A stretch of 25,374 nucleotides of DNA from a virus. Under the pieces are notes generated by a model. That model ran no database searches. It saw nothing but the letters and a program-made list of their open reading frames with translations, and was not told where the DNA came from. The stretch covers positions 1 to 25,374 of the IMG/VR virus record IMGVR_UViG_3300001472_000157; one strand, given 5' to 3'. How positions within the stretch are numbered: the stretch's first letter is position 1; every line of letters starts with the position of its first letter. Of the stretch, positions 22,573 through 25,374 are shown piece by piece. The position numbers were made by a program, and so were the translations under genes.

Positions 22573-24560
22573 TATACGCTCTTTTCCGTTTTGAACCCGT
22601 AACGGTCAATATGGACGATATTTCCATCCGCTATGAGGGCATTTGCGGCCTTGATTACAGCCGCAGGTTTGTGTGTTGGTAGCTGCCGTGGGAGGGCTAC
22701 TTTGTAGCCTCGTGCGCCTTGTTTGCGGAACGCGTTCTTCTCGCCCCATGCAATATCGACCTCGGCCATGATGGCATGTTTGAGGGTCGTGGCGTTGATC
22801 CTGTCGAGTGCGTCTTCAGATGCCGGGATCGCCAGCACGCCATTTTCCCATATCAGTTGGATGTCGTTATTGCCGCTGATGTCGCTGTAGTTTGATTTCT
22901 TGCGGGAGAGTATGCGGATGTCGTCGCTGTCTTCCTGTCTGGCGAGGTATGCACGCGCCCTGACGCTGTTCTCCCACGCTGTTGACCCTGACATGCCCGA
23001 ACCACTAGCAAGCCCTGACAGGCTCGGGTGGGCCAGCAGGATAACGGTTGCGTTGTGATTTACCACGATGCTGCCCAGATATGTCTTAATGAACGTGTTA
23101 ACGGTTCGCCGCTCGTTCTCGTTGCCGCCGAACATATCTGCCGCTGTGTCGAGTATTATCAGGATTTCTCCCGCATCGCCCTTAACTTCGCGCACCTTGT
23201 CGCAGAGGTTTAGGTAAAACTCTCCGGGTTCGTCTTTCCCGGCGTTGGGCCACGTTACCAGCACGTTATCAGCGCCGACGCGGGGCCAAAGAACTAGATT
23301 GTCAGGGCCGTTGCCGAAGTCGTCTATGCCTCGTGATTCGTTGATCCGCAGCTGGCGGCGCTTCACCTCGTCGGCGTCGTCCTCGCACATAACGCTAAGA
23401 ACCGGCATCTTCATGGTCTCGATGCCCAGAAACCGCTCACCCTCGGCCACTGCGTTAGCAAACTGCTGCATCAGGAGCGTCTTACCGACCCCACCAGCCC
23501 CGAACAGCATCCCCACCGTGCGTGAGGGCCACCAGCCATCCAGCACCCACTCACGGGGCGGTATAGGGCCGACAACGCTGGCGGCTGTAAAACTTCCGTC
23601 CGTTGCGTCCGTCGCTGGTGTAGTTTGAATTTCTTCTTCTGCTAGATCAGCCGGGCCGTACTTCCTATCCCAATTCGCAATGTCAAACCCCGCCTCCGCT
23701 GCAAGGTGAAACAGCGAACCCGCGCCAATTTTGCTGACGCTCCCGATTGACGCCCACAAGCGCTCGGTCTCGTCGTGTTCGTATTTGTCGGATTTCTGGC
23801 TGAACTCGTGAAACAGGGCGAGGCCGTCATCCCCAACCGCCGCCTTGAAAGCGTGGCCCAAGCGCACCCAATCGTCGTAATGAAGGCTAGGGTTTTCGAG
23901 ATACGGCACCGCAGCGGCCAGCTTCGCCATGCTGGTAGCGGTGTCGCTCTCCTGAAAGTCGAAGTTGGAGCCATTATCAAACGGCAGGACGTTCGTGTGA
24001 GAACGCGCCTTTATGTCACCAAAATCCGCCAGCGCCGCGTTGCATGTCGCAATGAAACTCGTGATATCGCTGGGCGTCAGGGCGGTGAGTTCCTCTGGCC
24101 GGTAGTCCAGCAGGGAATCGTCGGGCCATGAATAGTTTTTGTGCGTGTCGGGGTGCAGCCCGGAGGCCACAAATTGCTGGCCCTCTGCGAGACACTCAAC
24201 ACAGGCATCGCCGTTGATTTCGAAAATGGATGTTTTAATTTTCCGCACCGGCTCGGTGCAGCGGTAGACCAGCAGCGTCTTGGGCGCGCTGCCTATTCGT
24301 TCCGGCGCGCTGCCCAGCATGTCGTCGGCCAGATTGCGAATGACGTTCGCGGCCGTGGCGCTTCTCACGTCGATGTCGATAGCGATGAGGTTGTGCTTGC
24401 CGCCCAGAACCACGCCTATGTTGGCGTCACCCCATTTATCCCAATCCAGCGCCGCGTCAGGTCGATGCTGCCAGCCGGTAAGCTGCGGAATTTTACCCCG
24501 CAGCGGCGTAACGTCGAAGCCGCGATGCGAAAGTTCTTGTCCAAATTTTGCGTATCTCAT
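22572..24560 (-). CDS. Bifunctional primase-polymerase / RepA-like helicase
   Basis: A 662-residue protein with AGGG 8 bases before its ATG. The N-terminal archaeo-eukaryotic-primase-like (PrimPol) domain spans about 1-165: FDVTPLRGKIPQLTGW, the catalytic DxD at 62/64 (LIAIDIDV) and the histidine motif at 131-137 (VASGLHP). A PriCT-type segment follows (about 228-275, YDDWVRLGHAFKAAVGDDGL). The C-terminal RecA-fold ATPase has Walker A at 354-361 (GAGGVGKT), Walker B at 466-471 (ILIILD) and HPSLSG near 511-516, as in RepA/DnaB-like hexameric helicases. It would unwind the origin and prime or extend DNA. It is the main replication protein visible in the window. Confidence 0.92.
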   Translation of the reverse strand: MRYAKFGQELSHRGFDVTPLRGKIPQLTGWQHRPDAALDWDKWGDANIGVVLGGKHNLIAIDIDVRSATAANVIRNLADDMLGSAPERIGSAPKTLLVYRCTEPVRKIKTSIFEINGDACVECLAEGQQFVASGLHPDTHKNYSWPDDSLLDYRPEELTALTPSDITSFIATCNAALADFGDIKARSHTNVLPFDNGSNFDFQESDTATSMAKLAAAVPYLENPSLHYDDWVRLGHAFKAAVGDDGLALFHEFSQKSDKYEHDETERLWASIGSVSKIGAGSLFHLAAEAGFDIANWDRKYGPADLAEEEIQTTPATDATDGSFTAASVVGPIPPREWVLDGWWPSRTVGMLFGAGGVGKTLLMQQFANAVAEGERFLGIETMKMPVLSVMCEDDADEVKRRQLRINESRGIDDFGNGPDNLVLWPRVGADNVLVTWPNAGKDEPGEFYLNLCDKVREVKGDAGEILIILDTAADMFGGNENERRTVNTFIKTYLGSIVVNHNATVILLAHPSLSGLASGSGMSGSTAWENSVRARAYLARQEDSDDIRILSRKKSNYSDISGNNDIQLIWENGVLAIPASEDALDRINATTLKHAIMAEVDIAWGEKNAFRKQGARGYKVALPRQLPTHKPAAVIKAANALIADGNIVHIDRYGFKTEKSV

Positions 24561-24591
24561 GTGACGTACCCTAATTTATCTGTTGAAAAGT

Positions 24592-24623
24592 GAAAGGCGG
24601 CAGCCGCTAAACTGCCGCCTTTC
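24592..24623 (-). terminator. Strong hairpin between the SSB-like gene and the PrimPol-helicase
   Basis: A perfect 12-bp stem with an 8-base loop: minus strand GAAAGGCGGCAG-TTTAGCGG-CTGCCGCCTTTC, followed by ACTTTTC. The T-rich 3' flank makes it a likely intrinsic terminator or attenuator on the minus strand. It lies 49 bases after the SSB-like stop and 32 bases before the PrimPol ATG. Confidence 0.8.
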
Positions 24624-24672
24624 TTTCATCCTCTTGGACAGGGAGGGTACGAATCAACCCGCCCGTTGAGAA

Positions 24673-25284
24673 TTAGAACTCATCGTCAGCCTCAACCGCC
24701 GCAGCTTCTTGCTCCGGCTCAGACGATGCTGTCAGGCAGTCCGGGCGGTCTGACCATTTCTTGACAGTCCACATCGGGGCCGACGTTGACCCCTTCTTGA
24801 ACTTGATCTCGTCAACGTCAGTCATGGCCGCGACGACACACTCACCGGAGCCGTCGTTTTCCTTGACCTCGCGCATCAGATGCACCAGACCGGCCCACGC
24901 ACCAGCGCCAGCCTGAGACCATGTTGCGGCCTGATTCTTCCCCAATCCAACGCGGACGGAAAAACCTTTTTTCCAACGCTCGCCTCCCCGGTCTTCCGGC
25001 TGGGCCGTGTTAAAGCGGGACGGACTGTCGTTCCACTGCCACTCTGGGGCCACCCCCGGCGACCCATCTGAGAAGCACCAGCCTGTCCGCAGCGTGTCGA
25101 GATCAAACGCCACGCCCTTCTTCATTTTAGCGGTGACATCAACCCGCTCGCCTTCCTCGTCCCGAATGGAGAAAGTGCGAGAACCCAGCGCGCCGTCGAG
25201 AGTCTCTCTGGCATGCCAATTCAGGAACGGCCCGATTGCGGAGTCTGAGGAGGAGTTGGAACCTTCGTCAAAGTCATATGACAT
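24673..25284 (-). CDS. Probable phage single-stranded DNA-binding protein (SSB-like)
   Basis: A 203-residue protein, ATG preceded by AAGGAA at 7 bases. The body is beta-rich with many aromatic residues (IGPFLNWHARETLDGALGSR, TFSIRDEEGERVDVTAKMKK, WSQAGAGAWAGLVHLMREVK). It ends in an acidic disordered tail (EPEQEAAAVEADDEF): acidic residues with a C-terminal Phe, the layout of the SSB protein-docking tail. Proteins of this style are encoded directly upstream of PrimPol-helicases in several alphaproteobacterial phages and prophages I recall, but I cannot confirm an OB fold by eye. It would coat single-stranded DNA and recruit partners during replication. Confidence 0.75.
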   Translation of the reverse strand: MSYDFDEGSNSSSDSAIGPFLNWHARETLDGALGSRTFSIRDEEGERVDVTAKMKKGVAFDLDTLRTGWCFSDGSPGVAPEWQWNDSPSRFNTAQPEDRGGERWKKGFSVRVGLGKNQAATWSQAGAGAWAGLVHLMREVKENDGSGECVVAAMTDVDEIKFKKGSTSAPMWTVKKWSDRPDCLTASSEPEQEAAAVEADDEF

Positions 25285-25374
25285 TGTGTTTTCCTTGTTT
25301 TCATGTTGTGCCCATTAGCGGGCTACGCACTCTGTAACAAATCGTGTGGGATGTAAAGTCTAACTCGCCATTAT
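25285..25374. other. Edge segment upstream of the SSB-like gene
   Basis: There is no ORF longer than a few codons on either strand. The minus strand contains the ribosome site of the SSB-like gene, a weak GCCC/GGGC inverted repeat near 25309-25322, and an AT-rich part near the edge. I see no convincing promoter. Confidence 0.4.

Noticed and set aside
1-25374. Diversity-generating retroelement or CRISPR array
   Set aside because: No reverse transcriptase, no adenine-mutated variable/template repeat pair, and no regularly spaced short repeats with unique spacers; the repeats seen are coding repeats.
1-25374. T7-type RNA polymerase, T7-type DNA polymerase, integrase or tRNA genes
   Set aside because: I looked for catalytic motifs and cloverleaf-like sequence and found none; they may lie outside the window.

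Overview
The window is a stretch of a tailed-phage genome (or an intact-looking prophage). About 28 tightly packed genes all lie on the minus strand, with almost no intergenic DNA and many ATGA, TGATG and TAATG stop-start overlaps. The virion genes have the order and sizes of a short-tailed (podovirus, T7-like) phage. The replication genes are not T7-like: the window holds a PrimPol-helicase, a ParB-methyltransferase fusion and SSB-tail-bearing proteins, and no T7-type DNA polymerase or RNA polymerase. Base composition is near 50% GC. The small secreted protein of the lysis region resembles a family I associate with alphaproteobacteria and their phages, so a marine alphaproteobacterial host is my guess, not a demonstrated fact. 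No integrase, tRNA, insertion sequence, CRISPR array or host gene is visible.

In transcription order (right to left): (1) replication, 25.3-21.8 kb: an SSB-like protein ending DDEF, a terminator, a PrimPol-helicase, a possible 33-codon ORF, a hairpin-rich intergenic region, and a 192-residue unknown protein ending in a near-perfect SSB-type tail (DSDIPF). (2) DNA modification and packaging, 21.8-19 kb: ParB-like/beta-class DNA methyltransferase, small terminase, large terminase. (3) Head genes, 19-12.8 kb: a linker protein, a 30-residue Lys-rich ORF, a GNAT acetyltransferase, two small virion-type proteins, portal, a Bbp19-like protein, scaffold, a 55-residue ORF, a terminator, then major capsid and a probable decoration protein, closed by a second terminator. 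(4) Tail and ejection apparatus, 12.7-5.5 kb: tail tube A, tail nozzle, and three internal virion/ejection proteins. (5) Adhesion, 5.5-1.4 kb: a 1081-residue modular tail fibre with collagen-like, tandem 102-residue, YadA-head-like and C-terminal S74 chaperone segments, then two accessory tail proteins. (6) Lysis and edge, 1.4 kb to 1: a secreted small protein, a holin-like 54-residue protein, a membrane-anchored coiled-coil protein, and a gene cut by the left edge that looks like a wHTH-metallophosphoesterase.

The genes work as a late-gene programme: terminase and portal package DNA into a scaffolded capsid, the tail tube and nozzle and the ejection proteins deliver it, the fibre binds the host, and the lysis genes release progeny. 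The capsid and decoration genes are bracketed by two strong hairpins and have near-consensus Shine-Dalgarno sequences, which suggests a separately tuned, highly expressed unit. The most interesting observations are the SSB-tail mimic on an unknown protein, a CTATAGGNGG motif seen at every CTATAG hexamer I could find (including the only two long intergenic regions), a stable hairpin just after one of those motifs, and the repeat architecture of the tail fibre.
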